Below, piece after piece: positions 1 to 10,800 of a stretch of DNA of 64,000 bases. The first letter of the stretch is position 1. Each line of letters starts with the position of its first letter. The stretch covers positions 62,001 to 126,000 of the forward strand of contig NZ_JAOTID010000006.1 in the NCBI RefSeq assembly GCF_026163695.1. Reading direction: 5' to 3'. Origin of the DNA: Shumkonia mesophila. GTDB lineage: Bacteria; Pseudomonadota; Alphaproteobacteria; Rhodospirillales; Shumkoniaceae. The position numbers and the translations under genes were made by a program. The notes under the pieces were generated by a model. It did not search any database. It saw nothing but the letters and a program-made list of their open reading frames with translations, and was not told the DNA's origin.

Positions 1-889
1 CCGCGCCCTTGCCTTCCTTGGCGGCCTGTTCCATGGCCGCCAGGATGCGCTTGGCCTGGCTGACTTCCTTTTCCGACGGGCTGAACAGCTCGTTGGCGAT
101 GTCGATCTGGCTCGGATGGATCGCCCACTTGCCCTCGCAGCCGAGGACCGAGGCGCGATTGGCCTGGGCCTTGTAGCCGTCGGGGTCGGAGAAATCGCCG
201 AAGGGGCCGTCGATCGGGCGCAAGCCGTTGGCGCGCGCGGCAACCACCATGCGGGCGATGGCATAGTGCCACATGTCGCCCCAATGGATCTCGCGGCCGC
301 CCTTGTCGTCGGGATCGGTCAGCACATGGTAGGCCGGGTTCGGGCCGCCGATCTTGGTGGTCCGGGCCTTGGTCGAGGCGGCGTAGTCGGCAACGCCGAA
401 GTGCAGCGATTCGTTGCGCTTGCTGGCCGCCGCGATCTCGTTGACGTTGGCCATGCCGAGCGCGGTCTCGATGATCAGCTCGAAGCCGATGCGCTTGGTG
501 AGCTTCATCGCCATTTCGCACTGGGTGACCAGCATGTCGACGGCATAGACGTCGGCCGCGGTGCCGACCTTGGGGATCATGAACAGGTCGGCCTTGCCGG
601 GCGCCTGCTCCATGATGTCGACGACATCGCGGTACATGAAGTGGGTATCGAGGCCGTTGATGCGCACCGAAATGGTCTTGCCACTCCAGTCCAGATCGTT
701 CAAGGCGGCGATCACGTTCTTGCGGGCCTGCACCTTATCGTCCGGCGCCACCGCGTCCTCGAGGTCGAGGAACACCACGTCGGCCTTGCTCGATGCGGCC
801 TTTTCGATGAATTTCGGGTTGGACCCGGGCACCGCGAATTCGGTACGGTTCAGACGCGGCGTGCACTGTTCGACAATTTTAAAGCTCAT
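1..889 (-). CDS. mcl1: L-malyl-CoA/beta-methylmalyl-CoA lyase (HpcH/HpaI family), C-terminus cut by window edge
   Basis: Reversible cleavage of malyl-CoA to acetyl-CoA and glyoxylate, and of beta-methylmalyl-CoA to propionyl-CoA and glyoxylate; cytosolic, used in the ethylmalonyl-CoA or 3-hydroxypropionate type of acetate assimilation. The reverse-strand protein begins MSFKIVEQCTPRLNRTEF and carries the citrate-lyase beta-like (TIM barrel) motifs FLDLEDAVAPDDK near residue 40, IRINGLDTHFMYRD-like text near residue 75, IPKVG near 105 and the late motif CEGKWAIHPSQI near 265. The start at 889 is supported by a GGAGGAG ribosome-binding site just upstream. About 296 residues are present against roughly 315-320 in the family, so only the last 20 or so are missing. 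The final family motif is intact, so this is not a pseudogene. Substrate preference among malyl-CoA-type lyases is inferred from overall similarity. Confidence 0.85.
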   Translation of the reverse strand, partial: MSFKIVEQCTPRLNRTEFAVPGSNPKFIEKAASSKADVVFLDLEDAVAPDDKVQARKNVIAALNDLDWSGKTISVRINGLDTHFMYRDVVDIMEQAPGKADLFMIPKVGTAADVYAVDMLVTQCEMAMKLTKRIGFELIIETALGMANVNEIAAASKRNESLHFGVADYAASTKARTTKIGGPNPAYHVLTDPDDKGGREIHWGDMWHYAIARMVVAARANGLRPIDGPFGDFSDPDGYKAQANRASVLGCEGKWAIHPSQIDIANELFSPSEKEVSQAKRILAAMEQAAKEGKGA

Positions 890-1061
890 GATTTCTCCTC
901 CCGGAAGAAACGTCAGGGAAAGTCTGGATCAAACGCGAGCAGATTGTGATGTTTTCCGTCTTGCGGGCGCCCTCTACTCGCGTGAGGGGCCTTTATAACG
1001 TCTACCCCCGCCCCTCACTAGGCGTTATTTCGCATGCTGGAACGCCCCCCCGAAACCGCCG

Positions 1062-2027
1062 TCAGCGGGCCGAGGCCAGGGGATGGGCCTGGCGAACCAA
1101 GGCCTTCATCCGCTCCTCCAGCACATGGGTATAGATCTGGGTGGTCGCAATGTCGGCATGCCCCAACATCTGCTGCAGCGAGCGCAGGTCCGCCCCATGC
1201 GCCAGCAGGTGGCTGGCGAACGAATGGCGAAGGACGTGGGGCGAAACGCGTCGGCCGTCGAGCCCGGCCTCGGCGGCCAGTTCCTTAAGGATCTGGGCGA
1301 AGCGCATGCGCGTCAGGTAGCCGGCCCGCGCGCGCGACGGGAACAGCCAGCGCGAGACGGCGGCCCGCGCCCTGCCCTTTGCGATGAAGGCGCCACGCAC
1401 CGCCTTGTAGGCGTCGATGGCCGCCATCGCCGGGTCGCTGAGGGGCACCATCCGCTCCTTGCCGCCCTTGCCCCGCACGATCAGGACCCGCCCGTCGCGG
1501 GACACCGCCGACAACGGCAGCCCGACCAGTTCGGAGACCCTGAGGCCGGTCGCGTAGAGCACCTCCAGCAGGGCGGCGCGGCGCAGTCCCTCGGCATCCT
1601 CGCGCCGGTGCGCGGCCACGAGCAGGCTGTCGACCTCGGCTTCGCTCAGATATTTCGGCAGCGGCCGGCCCAGGCGCGGTCCGTCGATGGTGGCCGAGGG
1701 ATCGTCGCTCCGCTCGCCGTTGCCGTAGAGAAAGCGGAAGAATTGGCGCAGGGCCGACAACCGGCGGGCGCCGGTGCGGGCCGACAGGCCGGCCGCCGCC
1801 AGCCCGGCCAGGTAGCGGCGCACATCGGCGGCGTCGGCATCCTCGGGCAGGCGTCGGCGGCCGGCAAGAAAGCCCGCGAAGTCGGTAAGGTCGCGGCGAT
1901 ACGAATCCAGCGTGTTGGGCGAGGCGCCGCGTTCCGCCACCATCATTTCCAGGAACGCCTCGACCCGCCGCGAGCCGGGCGCCTCGGCCGGCCGGGGCGG
2001 CCGTCCCACCCGGGCCGGCGCCTTCAT
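1062..2027 (-). CDS. xerD: Site-specific tyrosine recombinase XerD
   Basis: Resolves chromosome dimers at dif together with XerC. 321 residues, the usual length. The N-terminal SAM-like core-binding domain spans about residues 20-110 ([16 protein letters not shown]) and the catalytic domain about 130-315. Catalytic residues visible are Arg in [12 protein letters not shown], Lys in [12 protein letters not shown], His and Arg in [12 protein letters not shown], His in [10 protein letters not shown] and the nucleophile Tyr in QIYTHV. The start codon at 2027 overlaps the stop of the upstream gene in an ATGA arrangement, so it is translationally coupled to the secreted hypothetical protein before it. 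XerD is preferred over XerC because of length and motif spacing, but the two are hard to separate by eye. Confidence 0.92.
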   Translation of the reverse strand: MKAPARVGRPPRPAEAPGSRRVEAFLEMMVAERGASPNTLDSYRRDLTDFAGFLAGRRRLPEDADAADVRRYLAGLAAAGLSARTGARRLSALRQFFRFLYGNGERSDDPSATIDGPRLGRPLPKYLSEAEVDSLLVAAHRREDAEGLRRAALLEVLYATGLRVSELVGLPLSAVSRDGRVLIVRGKGGKERMVPLSDPAMAAIDAYKAVRGAFIAKGRARAAVSRWLFPSRARAGYLTRMRFAQILKELAAEAGLDGRRVSPHVLRHSFASHLLAHGADLRSLQQMLGHADIATTQIYTHVLEERMKALVRQAHPLASAR

Positions 2028-3829
2028 AGGCCGGCGGCCAGGGCCGCTTCGACGGCGAGCGCCCGGGCGTCGGCTTCGAGGTTGACGGCGCGAAGCCGGC
2101 TCAGGACGTCGCGCAGCGCCATCGGGTCGACCGCCGCCGGCCCCTCGTCGCCCAGCGTCACCAGGGACAGCAGGACGGTTTCGCCGATCCGTCCCGCCGC
2201 CGCCGCGCCGCGCAGGCGGAACCACAGGGGCGGCTCGGGAACCGGCGCCATGAGCCGGTCCGGTTCGTCCAACAACTCCGCAGACAGGTCGTCGGGCAGC
2301 GGTTCGCCGAAGGCGTCGAACAGGCTCAGCAGAAGGCCGGCCTTGCTGCGTCCGTTTTCGGTCTTCCTGGCGTCGGTCCACCAGGCCGAAAGCTCCTCGG
2401 GCTTCCAATCCGCCGCCTCGGCCGAGCCGGCCAGCCGAAGGATCGGCCGCAGCGCCGTCACCGCCGCGGCGGATTCGGGATTGAACAGCGCGCTGGCGCG
2501 CAGAACGCCGAACCACGATTTGGCCATCTCGACCTCGCCGCCCAGGAGAAAGGCGCGGACGGCTTCGGGCGCAAACCAGATCAGCTCGGCCGACGGCGGA
2601 ATGCGCTTGAGGATGGGCATGAACGCGCGCGCCGCCGACGCCTGGCGATCGCCCTTGCGGGCCAGCTGGAATGCCCGGCCGATCGCCTCGGCCTGGGCGA
2701 TCGGAACGGTCTGGAGCTGCGCCGCCCGATAAAGCAGGGCGCGGCTGAGGGGGCCGCTTCCGGCTTCCGCCCGCGACAGCGGATTGGCCAGCGCCTCGTC
2801 GGGAAAATCGACGGCCATGTAAAGCTGGCGCAGCGTCTCGGCCGGCAGGCCGCCCGCCGCCTCGGCCCGCTCGGCGGCGTCCAGGCGGACTTCGACCGGC
2901 CCGTTCGGGCTGGTCGCCACCACCCGGAGAACGCCCGGCTGGTTCAGCGCCACGACGTCGGCCGGCAGTTGCACGCCGGCCGCCCTGGCCATCGCTAGGA
3001 TCAGCGGCGTCGGCGCCGGCATCTTGTCCAGAACCCGGGCCGGCTTCTCGACGCGGCCGCCCTTGCCGGCACCGGCGATCAGGGCGTCGACCAAGGCAAA
3101 GAACGGCGGATCGTCGACCTTCGCCTCGCGCAGCAGGGAAACGCCGAGAGAGGCCTGGGCGTGTTGGCCGGCCAGGATCTGGCAGAAGATCAGGGCCTTC
3201 TGCCAGTAGTCGGTGTCGGTGTCGCGAATGCGGGTGGCGACAAGGGCGCAGGCCCTGGCATTGTCGTTGGCCAGAAAGCGCGCATTGGCCTCGATCCGCG
3301 CCAGGGCGGGATCTTCGGTTCGGTTGGGGGTCACCGCCAGCAGGGCGTCGACCGCCTCGAAGGCGCCCATGCGCAGAAGCAGGTCGGCGCGCGTCGCCAG
3401 GAGGCTGCCCTTCTTGCCGCCTTCGACCGGCGGCGGCACCGCCGCCGACAGCAGAAGACGCCGCGCCAGGCTTTGCATCGCCGCCGAATCGACGGCGACG
3501 GGCAGGTACGGCAGCAGGCGCTCGAGCAGCGCGCGCGGCGTGCCGCGCCACATCGCCTCGCCGAAGCCGCCCTCGGCCAACGACAGCGTGCCCACCGAAT
3601 CGGCGTCGATGGCCTGCAGGGGTTGAACCTGAACCCCGCCGGAAGACAGCGGTTCGGCGGGCGTTCCCGCGGGGGTCGGCGCGGGCGCCTCGACGCGCGG
3701 CAGCGGCGCCAGCATCAGCGGCCGGCCGCCCCGGTCGGGGGGTTGGGCCGGGGCCTGCGCCCATGCGCCCGACGGCAAGGCCGTCAACGCGAAGGCCGCG
3801 AGCAGAAGCCGGGGAAGGGTCCTGGTCAT
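2024..3829 (-). CDS. Secreted conserved hypothetical protein upstream of xerD
   Basis: 601 residues from the start at 3829. The N-terminus [19 protein letters not shown] is a clear Sec signal peptide with probable cleavage after GAWA. The mature protein begins with a Pro-rich stretch and is then almost all alpha-helical, Ala/Leu/Glu-rich and without obvious catalytic motifs; helical-hairpin solenoid packing of the TPR or Sel1 kind is possible but no consensus repeat is clear. It lies 4 nt after a tiny membrane-protein gene and overlaps xerD by ATGA, so the three form one leftward operon. A longer in-frame start exists upstream but would place the signal peptide internally, so 3829 is chosen. 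Function unknown. Confidence 0.75.
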   Translation of the reverse strand: MTRTLPRLLLAAFALTALPSGAWAQAPAQPPDRGGRPLMLAPLPRVEAPAPTPAGTPAEPLSSGGVQVQPLQAIDADSVGTLSLAEGGFGEAMWRGTPRALLERLLPYLPVAVDSAAMQSLARRLLLSAAVPPPVEGGKKGSLLATRADLLLRMGAFEAVDALLAVTPNRTEDPALARIEANARFLANDNARACALVATRIRDTDTDYWQKALIFCQILAGQHAQASLGVSLLREAKVDDPPFFALVDALIAGAGKGGRVEKPARVLDKMPAPTPLILAMARAAGVQLPADVVALNQPGVLRVVATSPNGPVEVRLDAAERAEAAGGLPAETLRQLYMAVDFPDEALANPLSRAEAGSGPLSRALLYRAAQLQTVPIAQAEAIGRAFQLARKGDRQASAARAFMPILKRIPPSAELIWFAPEAVRAFLLGGEVEMAKSWFGVLRASALFNPESAAAVTALRPILRLAGSAEAADWKPEELSAWWTDARKTENGRSKAGLLLSLFDAFGEPLPDDLSAELLDEPDRLMAPVPEPPLWFRLRGAAAAGRIGETVLLSLVTLGDEGPAAVDPMALRDVLSRLRAVNLEADARALAVEAALAAGL

Positions 3830-3833
3830 CGGA

Positions 3834-3974
3834 TCAACGGGGGAACCGGTCGTTCGGAATGACCTTCTCGACCACGGCCGTGGGCGCCGGAATGTCCCAG
3901 GTCGCCAGGAAGACGGCGCCGCCCACCACCAGGACGGCAACCACCAGGACGACCAACCGCGAGAAATGCTTCAT
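3834..3974 (-). CDS. 46-residue single-pass membrane peptide
   Basis: Reverse-strand reading frame beginning MKHFSRLVVLVVAVLVVGG, then a short periplasmic tail ending NDRFPR. Residues 7-24 form one uninterrupted hydrophobic helix followed by ATWDIPAPTAVVEKVIPNDR. GGGAG lies about 7 nt upstream of the ATG at 3974. The stop is 4 nt before the start of the secreted hypothetical protein, which argues that this is a real, co-translated gene. The tail WDIPAP resembles the small inner-membrane proteins found beside xerD/aroK in Rhodospirillales; that last point is from memory and unverified. Confidence 0.65.
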   Translation of the reverse strand: MKHFSRLVVLVVAVLVVGGAVFLATWDIPAPTAVVEKVIPNDRFPR

Positions 3975-4213
3975 TCCGTTACTCCCGTTCGTTTGACGCC
4001 GGCCCGCGCGGAGGTTTTCTCTATCGGCTTCGACGACGCCACGCTATGACATCGGCCAGATTTGTGTTTATGCTAGGCATTAACTATGGCGAATATTCGG
4101 CAGTGTATCGGGTCCATCCCCCGCTTTCAACGACGGGGCGTGGCGAGCGGTGGACGCATGGCGGACAGGCATCATCGGCACGCGGCAAGCGGTCCCGGAG
4201 CCCTTCTCCGGCA

Positions 4214-4780
4214 ATGACCTCCGCCCTCGCACTTCCCGGTAACCGGCACGTCGTCCTGATCGGCCTGATGGGCGCGGGCAAGACCAGCATCGGGCGCATT
4301 CTCGCCAAACGGCTGAAGGCGACGTTCACCGACGCCGACACCGAAATCGAGAAGGCGGCCGGCCTGACCATCGCCGAAATCTTCAGGATGCACGGGGAAC
4401 AGGCGTTCCGCGACGGCGAGCGGCGGATCATCGCCCGCCTGCTGGACGCCCCACCCGGCGTGCTGGCGACCGGCGGCGGCGCCTTCATGGACGCCGGCAC
4501 CCGGGCCCTGATCCGCGAACGCGGCACCTCGATCTGGCTCCGGGCCGACGTCGAAACCCTCTACCGGCGGACACGCCAGCGGACCGGCCGGCCGCTGCTC
4601 AACAACGAGGACCCGATGGGCACGCTCGAGCGCCTGGCCCAGATGCGCTATCCCATCTACGCCGAGGCGGATATAACCATCGACACCGGCGCCGAGAAGC
4701 CGCGCCAAACGGCGGACCGCATCATCGAGGAACTGACAGCCATGACCAAACAGTTGGGCGCCACGAGGGCAACGGCATGA
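4214..4780 (+). CDS. aroK: Shikimate kinase
   Basis: Phosphorylates shikimate at the 3-hydroxyl with ATP in aromatic amino acid synthesis. 188 residues. The Walker A motif is GLMGAGKTSIG (residues about 14-24); the shikimate-binding residues are in TDADTEIE (near 38-45), the FRDGERR segment and GGGAF; the Arg of the lid is in RTGRPLL. The start at 4214 is chosen because it leaves a normal-length N-terminus; the frame is open further upstream, but that part has no family resemblance. The gene overlaps aroB by ATGA at 4777-4780, giving coupled translation of two successive-pathway enzymes. The pair is divergent from the xerD operon. Confidence 0.93.
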   Translation: MTSALALPGNRHVVLIGLMGAGKTSIGRILAKRLKATFTDADTEIEKAAGLTIAEIFRMHGEQAFRDGERRIIARLLDAPPGVLATGGGAFMDAGTRALIRERGTSIWLRADVETLYRRTRQRTGRPLLNNEDPMGTLERLAQMRYPIYAEADITIDTGAEKPRQTADRIIEELTAMTKQLGATRATA

Positions 4781-5922
4781 CGAGCGCAAACGGGACCGCC
4801 CCGTCCGTCGCCTCCACCCTCGGCGTCGAGCTTGGTTCGCGCGCCTATTCGATCGTCGTCGGCGACGGGCTTCTCAAGGAAGCCGGCCGGCGCATGGCCG
4901 AGGTCATCAGCCGGCGGCGGGTGGTGATCGTCACCGACGCCACCGTCGCGCCGCTTTACCTGGAAACCCTGGAAGCCTCGCTCGCCGCGGCCGACATCGA
5001 ACATTTCAGCGTCGTGCTGCCGGCCGGCGAGGCGAGCAAGAGTTTCGATCATCTGCGCGACCTGACCGACCGGCTGCTCGACGAGCGCATCGAGCGCACC
5101 ACGGCCGTCGTCGCCCTGGGTGGCGGCGTCATCGGCGACCTGGCGGGCTTTGCCGCCAGCATCGTGCTGCGCGGCGTCGACGTGGTGCAGGTCCCGACCA
5201 CGCTCCTGGCCCAGGTCGACAGTTCGGTCGGCGGCAAGACCGGCATCAACACCCGGCACGGCAAGAACCTGATCGGCACCTTCCATCAGCCGATCCTGGT
5301 CCTGGCCGACGTCGGCACGCTGGCCACCCTGCCGCCCCGCCAACTGCTGGCCGGCTACGCCGAGACCGTGAAGTACGGCCTGATCGAGGACGCGCCCTTC
5401 TTCGAATGGCTGGAACAGCACGGCGACGCCTTCTGCCGGGGCGACAAGGCCATCCAGACCGAGGCGGTGGTCCGCGCCTGCACCGCCAAGGCCGCCGTCG
5501 TCGCCGAGGACGAACGGGAATCCGGCCGCCGGGCCCTGCTCAATTTCGGCCACACCTTCGGCCACGCGCTGGAAGCCGAGTGCGGCTATGGCGAGCGCCT
5601 GCTGCATGGCGAGGCCGTCGCCCTGGGCATGGTGATGGCGACCGCCCTTTCGGTCCGCATGGGGCTTTGCCCCGCCGCCGACTTGGAACGGACCCGCCGG
5701 CACCTGAAGGCGCGCGGCCTGCGCGTGGGGGTGGGCGAGATCGCCGAACCGTCGTGGACGGCGGAGCGCCTTCTTTCCCACATGATGTCGGACAAGAAGG
5801 TCCGCGACAGGTTGCCCACGTTCGTGTTGACCCAGGGCATCGGCAAGGCCTTCACCACCCAGGAGGTCGACCCCGGCCTGCTCAGAGACGTCGTCGACGT
5901 GGCGTTGAGCGACCGACCATAA
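4777..5922 (+). CDS. aroB: 3-dehydroquinate synthase
   Basis: Converts DAHP to 3-dehydroquinate using NAD+ and a divalent metal; cytosolic shikimate pathway. 381 residues. Family motifs: NAD-binding GGGVIGDLAGFAAS at about 111-124, VPTTLLAQVDSSVGGKTGIN at about 138-157, the KNLIGTFHQP segment at about 162, the metal-binding Glu in AETVKYGLI, and histidines in NFGHTFGHALE and LLHGEAVALGM. It follows aroK by a 4-nt overlap. Nothing unusual. Confidence 0.96.
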   Translation: MTSANGTAPSVASTLGVELGSRAYSIVVGDGLLKEAGRRMAEVISRRRVVIVTDATVAPLYLETLEASLAAADIEHFSVVLPAGEASKSFDHLRDLTDRLLDERIERTTAVVALGGGVIGDLAGFAASIVLRGVDVVQVPTTLLAQVDSSVGGKTGINTRHGKNLIGTFHQPILVLADVGTLATLPPRQLLAGYAETVKYGLIEDAPFFEWLEQHGDAFCRGDKAIQTEAVVRACTAKAAVVAEDERESGRRALLNFGHTFGHALEAECGYGERLLHGEAVALGMVMATALSVRMGLCPAADLERTRRHLKARGLRVGVGEIAEPSWTAERLLSHMMSDKKVRDRLPTFVLTQGIGKAFTTQEVDPGLLRDVVDVALSDRP

Positions 5923-5980
5923 CCCTAGTTGGAGCGCCGGCCGAGCCAACTGCCCCCCGTTTGCCGGTGGAACGAGCCCC

Positions 5981-7276
5981 ATGATCGAATACATCGCCGC
6001 GATCGTCGTCCTGATGGTTCTCTCGGCTTTCTTCTCGGGAGCGGAAACCGCGCTGACCGCCGTTTCGCGGGCCCTGGTCCATCAGATGGAGCAATCGGGC
6101 AGCCGCAGCGCCGCCATCGTCAGCCATCTGCAGGCGCACAAGCCGCGACTGATCAGCGCCCTGCTGCTCGGCAACAACCTGGTGAACATCCTGGCCTCGG
6201 CCCTGGCGACACGCCTGCTGCTGGGCATGTTCGGCGAGGCCGGCGTGGCCTACGCCACCATCGCCATGACCTTGCTCATCCTGCTGTTCGCGGAGATCCT
6301 GCCCAAGACCTACGCCATCCGCAACGCCGGTCCGGTGGCGTTGGCGCTGGCGCCCATCATCAACGTCCTCGTCACGATCCTGAACCCGGCGACCCGCCTG
6401 CTGCTGTGGATCGTGCGGGGCATCTTCAAGATGTTCGGCAGCGACATCCAGGGCGGCGAGGCCATGGGCGCCGGCGACGAGGAACTGCGCGGCGCCATCG
6501 AACTGCACAGCGGCAACGAGGCGGCGATCCGCCACGAACGCGCCATGCTGCGCAGCGTGCTCGACCTGACCGACGTCCAGGTGGGCGAGATCATGGTGCA
6601 TCGCCGCAACCTGGTGACCATCGACGCCGACCTGCCGGCCGCGGAGATCGTCTCGCAGGTGCTGGCCAGTTCCTACACCCGGCTGCCGTTGTGGCGGGAA
6701 ACCCCGGACAACATCGTCGGCATCCTGCACACCAAGGCACTCTTTCGCGCCGTCGAGGCGGGAAGCGGCGCCATGGAAAAACTGGACGTCGTCGCCCTGG
6801 CGGCCAAACCCTGGTTCATTCCCGAATACACGCCGCTGCTGGACCAGTTGCTGGCCTTCCGCGAACGGCGGGAACATTTCGCCCTGGTGGTCGACGAGTA
6901 CGGCAGCCTGATGGGCATCGTCACCCTGGAGGATATCCTCGAGGAAATCGTCGGCGACATCTCCGACGAGCACGACGTGACGGTCAGCGGCGTGCGCCCG
7001 CAGGGCGACGGCAGCTATATCGTGGACGGCGATGCGACCATCCGCGACCTCAACCGCGAGTTCGAGTGGACGCTGCCCGACGAGGAGGCCTCCACCATCG
7101 CCGGACTGGTGCTCCACGAGACGCGGCGCATCCCCGACATCGGCCAGACCTTCCTGTTCAACGGCTTCCGTTTCGAGATCCTGCGCCGACAGCGCCATCA
7201 GATCACCTCGGTCCGCATCACGCCGCCCGGCGACGGCGCCGAACGCGCCCCCGGAGGCCGGGACACCGCCCCGTAG
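5981..7276 (+). CDS. CNNM/CorC-type (HlyC) membrane transporter, DUF21-CBS-CorC architecture
   Basis: 431 residues. Residues 1-190 are a DUF21 transmembrane domain of three to four helices ([18 protein letters not shown], with the SGxETA family motif, and [10 protein letters not shown]). Residues about 215-330 hold two CBS domains ([10 protein letters not shown] and [20 protein letters not shown]), and residues about 345-425 are the CorC_HlyC domain. Proteins of this family are linked to Mg2+ or Co2+ homeostasis; the alternative label haemolysin-like is historical. It starts 58 nt after aroB and may be read from the same transcript, as in related genomes. Confidence 0.88.
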   Translation: MIEYIAAIVVLMVLSAFFSGAETALTAVSRALVHQMEQSGSRSAAIVSHLQAHKPRLISALLLGNNLVNILASALATRLLLGMFGEAGVAYATIAMTLLILLFAEILPKTYAIRNAGPVALALAPIINVLVTILNPATRLLLWIVRGIFKMFGSDIQGGEAMGAGDEELRGAIELHSGNEAAIRHERAMLRSVLDLTDVQVGEIMVHRRNLVTIDADLPAAEIVSQVLASSYTRLPLWRETPDNIVGILHTKALFRAVEAGSGAMEKLDVVALAAKPWFIPEYTPLLDQLLAFRERREHFALVVDEYGSLMGIVTLEDILEEIVGDISDEHDVTVSGVRPQGDGSYIVDGDATIRDLNREFEWTLPDEEASTIAGLVLHETRRIPDIGQTFLFNGFRFEILRRQRHQITSVRITPPGDGAERAPGGRDTAP

Positions 7277-7388
7277 CTCCGGCCCCGGCACCGTGTCATT
7301 GAAGTCGTCCCGCGACGCCCCCACATGATTCCGATAGGCATTCGTAAGCCGTGGGGAGGTACCGTCGACACGAACGGGGGCTACGATC

Positions 7389-7832
7389 ATGCGGAGAATC
7401 ATCCCTGACGTCGTCAAAGACCAAAGCATCCACACGTTGCCGCTCGACGGCACCGCGCTGGAGGCCGCCAGAATGATGGCGAATCGCGATATCGGGGCAA
7501 TCTTGATACTGGAAAAGAACGGACTGCTGGCCGGCATCCTGACGGAACGCGACATCACCCGACGGATCGTCGCCAATGGCCTCGATCCGAAGAAGACGAC
7601 CGTCGCCGACATCATGACGCGCAATCCGGACACCCTCTCTCCCGACGATTCCGAAATGGAAGCGTTGGAAATCATGCGGGTGCGCCGCTATCGCCACCTG
7701 CCCGTCACCGTCGATGGCAAGGCGGTCGCCATGGTATCCGTGCGCGATCTCTACGAGGTGATGAAGGACGAACTGGAGGAGAGCATCCGGGAAACCGAGG
7801 CTTTCGTCTTCGGCGACCGCTACGGCGCCTGA
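7389..7832 (+). CDS. Small protein of two CBS domains
   Basis: 147 residues consisting almost only of a CBS pair: residues about 10-65 (LDGTALEAARMMANRDIGAI, then ILTERDITRRIV) and 75-130 (VADIMTRNPDTLSPDDSEME, then VSVRDLYE). CBS pairs bind adenine nucleotides or SAM and act as sensors. No effector domain is attached, so its target is unknown. An AT-poor 112-nt gap separates it from the CorC gene, so it probably has its own promoter. It is convergent with the large TPR gene, with only 35 nt between stop codons. Confidence 0.85.
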   Translation: MRRIIPDVVKDQSIHTLPLDGTALEAARMMANRDIGAILILEKNGLLAGILTERDITRRIVANGLDPKKTTVADIMTRNPDTLSPDDSEMEALEIMRVRRYRHLPVTVDGKAVAMVSVRDLYEVMKDELEESIRETEAFVFGDRYGA

Positions 7833-7867
7833 ATCCGGCCCCGCCGCCCCTCTCCGCCCGACCGGCG

Positions 7868-10800
7868 TCAGCTGGCCGGGGGGGTGGGTTTGGTGGCGAA
7901 AAGCTCGCTCAGCTTGTTGGTCTTCAGGCGGTCGCGGTAGTCGGTCATGAAGGACTGGAAGTTTTCGGCTTCCTTGACCTTTCCGGCCACCGTCTGATAG
8001 TCGATCACGCCCGTTTCGGTAGGGCTGGCGATGAGCCGGAAGGCGTCGGCGTAAGGGGATTCGGCCATCAGCGGACCAAAGTCGGTGCGGGCGCGGGTCA
8101 GGCCGCGCTCGTTGCCGCTGAGCGCCAGGGCGACGGTCAGCTTGAGGACCGCCAGGCCCTGCCGGTCGTCGAGCGGCTGCTTGAACGTGATGCCGGCCGC
8201 CTTGACCTGCCGCGCCAGAACCTGCGCCGCGTTGGCCCAATCCTGCTTGGCCCAGAAGATGTCCGCGCGGATGCGCTCGGCCTCGATCGACTCGTCCTTG
8301 TCGAGCAGGGCCAGCGCCTTGTCCGCCTGCCCCACCAGGACGGCGGCGCGGGCCCGCAAGTAGCGGCGCGCCGTCGCCAGATCGGCCGGAAGGCCGGGAC
8401 TTTCGGTAACGTCGAGGGCGGTAAGCGCCCGTTCCGGCTCGTTGGCCATGAGGCGGATCACCGCCAGCCGGGTGCCCACCCGCGCCTTCTCGGGACCCTG
8501 GAGGCGGAATTCGATCTGCGATTCGAGCAACTCGGCGCCGCGTTCCAGGAGATCCACCGAAACCAGGCGGTCGGCCAGCTTGCGGATCATCTCGTCGCCC
8601 CGCGCACCGGCCGGGGTCAACTCCTTGAATTCCTCGTAAAGCGCGATCGCCGAAACCGGCGGCAGCGCATCGGCGCCGCCGTCGAGATAAAGCTTGGCGA
8701 ACGAATCGGTCATTTCCTGGGTGACCAGCGGCGATTCCCGGTGCTCGCGGAAATAGGTGGCGGCCTGGCGCAACGTTCGCAGGCCGTTGCGATAATCGCC
8801 CGCCGCCAGATGGAGATGGCCGAGCCGGCGCAGCAGGCCGAATTCGAAGTCGTCGCCGCGCCAGACATAGCGAAGCTTCTCGTAGGTGCCGATCGCCTCG
8901 GCCGGCGTCGCCTTGTCCAGTTTCAGCAGCAATTCGGTGCGCGCGACCGCCGCCTTGGCGCGGCTGGGCAGGTGGGCGCCCCGTTCGGTCTCCTCCCATT
9001 TGCCGATCGCGCCGTCGAAATCGCCCGACAGCTCGGCGATGCGGCCCTGCACGTAGGCCATCTGCGCCCGGTGGCGCGGGTTGGGGTCTTCGACCGCCAG
9101 CAATTCGAGGAAATGGGCGGCCTGGCGGGTATCGCCGACCTCGACCGCCGTTTGCGCCACCGTCACGCCCAGCGGCATTTTCAGCGGATCGGGATAGCCG
9201 CGCACCACGCTTCCCAACTGGCGCAGCACGCGCGAGGCCTGAACGGCGTCGCCCTTGCGGGCAGCCAGCAGCGCCCGCCAGAAGGTCGCCTCGTCGTTGT
9301 TGTTGAGGCTGGGGTGGTACCAATCCTCCTCGGCCGCGGCCAGACGATCCATCAGGTAGTTGCCGGCCCCCCGCGTCGCCCGGAACCGGGGGTCCTCGGC
9401 GATGCCGGGGCGGGAGGTCGCCATGACATTGAGCACGCCCAGCGCGTCGGCGGCGAATCCGCGGGCCAGAAAGAAGGTGGCGAGATCGAAGCGGGCTTTT
9501 TCCTTCTCCAGCTCCTTGGCCGCCGCCGCCGCCTTGAGAAGCTGGTGCTTCTGCGCGACGAAGGCCGTCGGGGCGAGGTTCCGCCAGCGTTCGAAATCGA
9601 AGATCGTGGTCAGCGGTCCGCTTGAGGCCAGGGTGTTGGTGGCGGCCATCTCGCGCGAGACCGGGGTGATTTGCAGGCCGCCGCCGCTGGTCAGTTCGAC
9701 GCCCTGGCGCAGGGCGCGGACGCGCAGGGTGTCGATGGCCGGCTGCACGACCACCCCCTGGATGGTCGGCAGAAGCCGGAGCTCCGGATATTCGTAAGGC
9801 ACGCCCATTCCGTATCCCAGGGGAATGACCGGCACCACGATCAGGGTGTCGCCGACCTCGGGATCGTCGATCGCCAGCGCCGCGCCGGGCTCGGGAACCG
9901 GCAGGAACACCCGGGTGCCGGCCGACGGCGTGGTCTGGGCCAGGGCCTCGATCGGGGTCTGCGGCTGAAGGGGCTGTTTCACGAAGTCCAGCAGCCACGC
10001 CAGCCCGTTGCGGCGCACGCTGGGGTTGACGCCGGCCACGGTGTCGATACGCAGCACCGCCCCCTGCTCCACCGGCACCTGCTCCATGCCGCGGATAACG
10101 TTGCCCCCGACAGCCCGCAACGCCGCCACGTCAAACTTCTGGGGCCGGTCGAAGACCACCCACAGGATGTCGGCGCGGCGGAACACCGCCGCCGCCACCG
10201 GCTCGTTCCAATCGAAGCGCAGGGTCACCGCGCCGGCCGGCGCGGTCGTCGGCGCCGCCTTGGCGGGCCCGCCCGCCGGAACATTCGACAGCCCGATCGG
10301 AGTCGGCGTCAGCGTGCCGATGGCGGCCGGCTGTTCGGCCTCCGGTGCCGGCGGGTCGGCCAGGGAAGCGGGGGCGACCGGAACCAGCGGCGTCGGCCGC
10401 CCGGCGACCGGCGGCGGCGGCGACAGCGCGCTGCCCGGCGGCTTGACGGCCGCCAGGGCCATCGGCGGCGCGGCCGCCGGAGGAACCGGAGCGCCGCCAG
10501 CCTTGACCGGCGGCGCAACGGCCCCGGCGCCGCTTGCCGCGACGGCCGGAGAGGCGGCCTTCTGGGGGGACGGCGGCGTTCCCCGGGCGGGAGCCATGAC
10601 GTCGACCACCACCTTGGTGCCGGATCGGAAATGCTTGATCTGCGAGGCCGCCGGCGTGCGCAGGACGACCTTCAGCCGGCCGCCTTCGAGGACGGATTCG
10701 GCGCCCTCGACGAACCGGGGCGGCCGCGCCCTCAAGGTGCCGAGATCCGGGCTCGCCGGCCGATCGAAGGTGATCGTGGCGGCGCCGCCGGCCTGGTCGA

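Noticed and set aside
1062-3764. A 900-residue fused reading frame running through xerD and the secreted protein gene
   Set aside because: Only its C-terminal 321 residues look like a protein family (XerD); the rest is the wrong frame of the secreted hypothetical protein, which has its own signal peptide.
5882-7675. Long reverse-strand frames opposite aroB and the CorC gene
   Set aside because: High-GC codon bias leaves long open frames on the antisense strand. No recognisable motifs, and the sense genes are certain.
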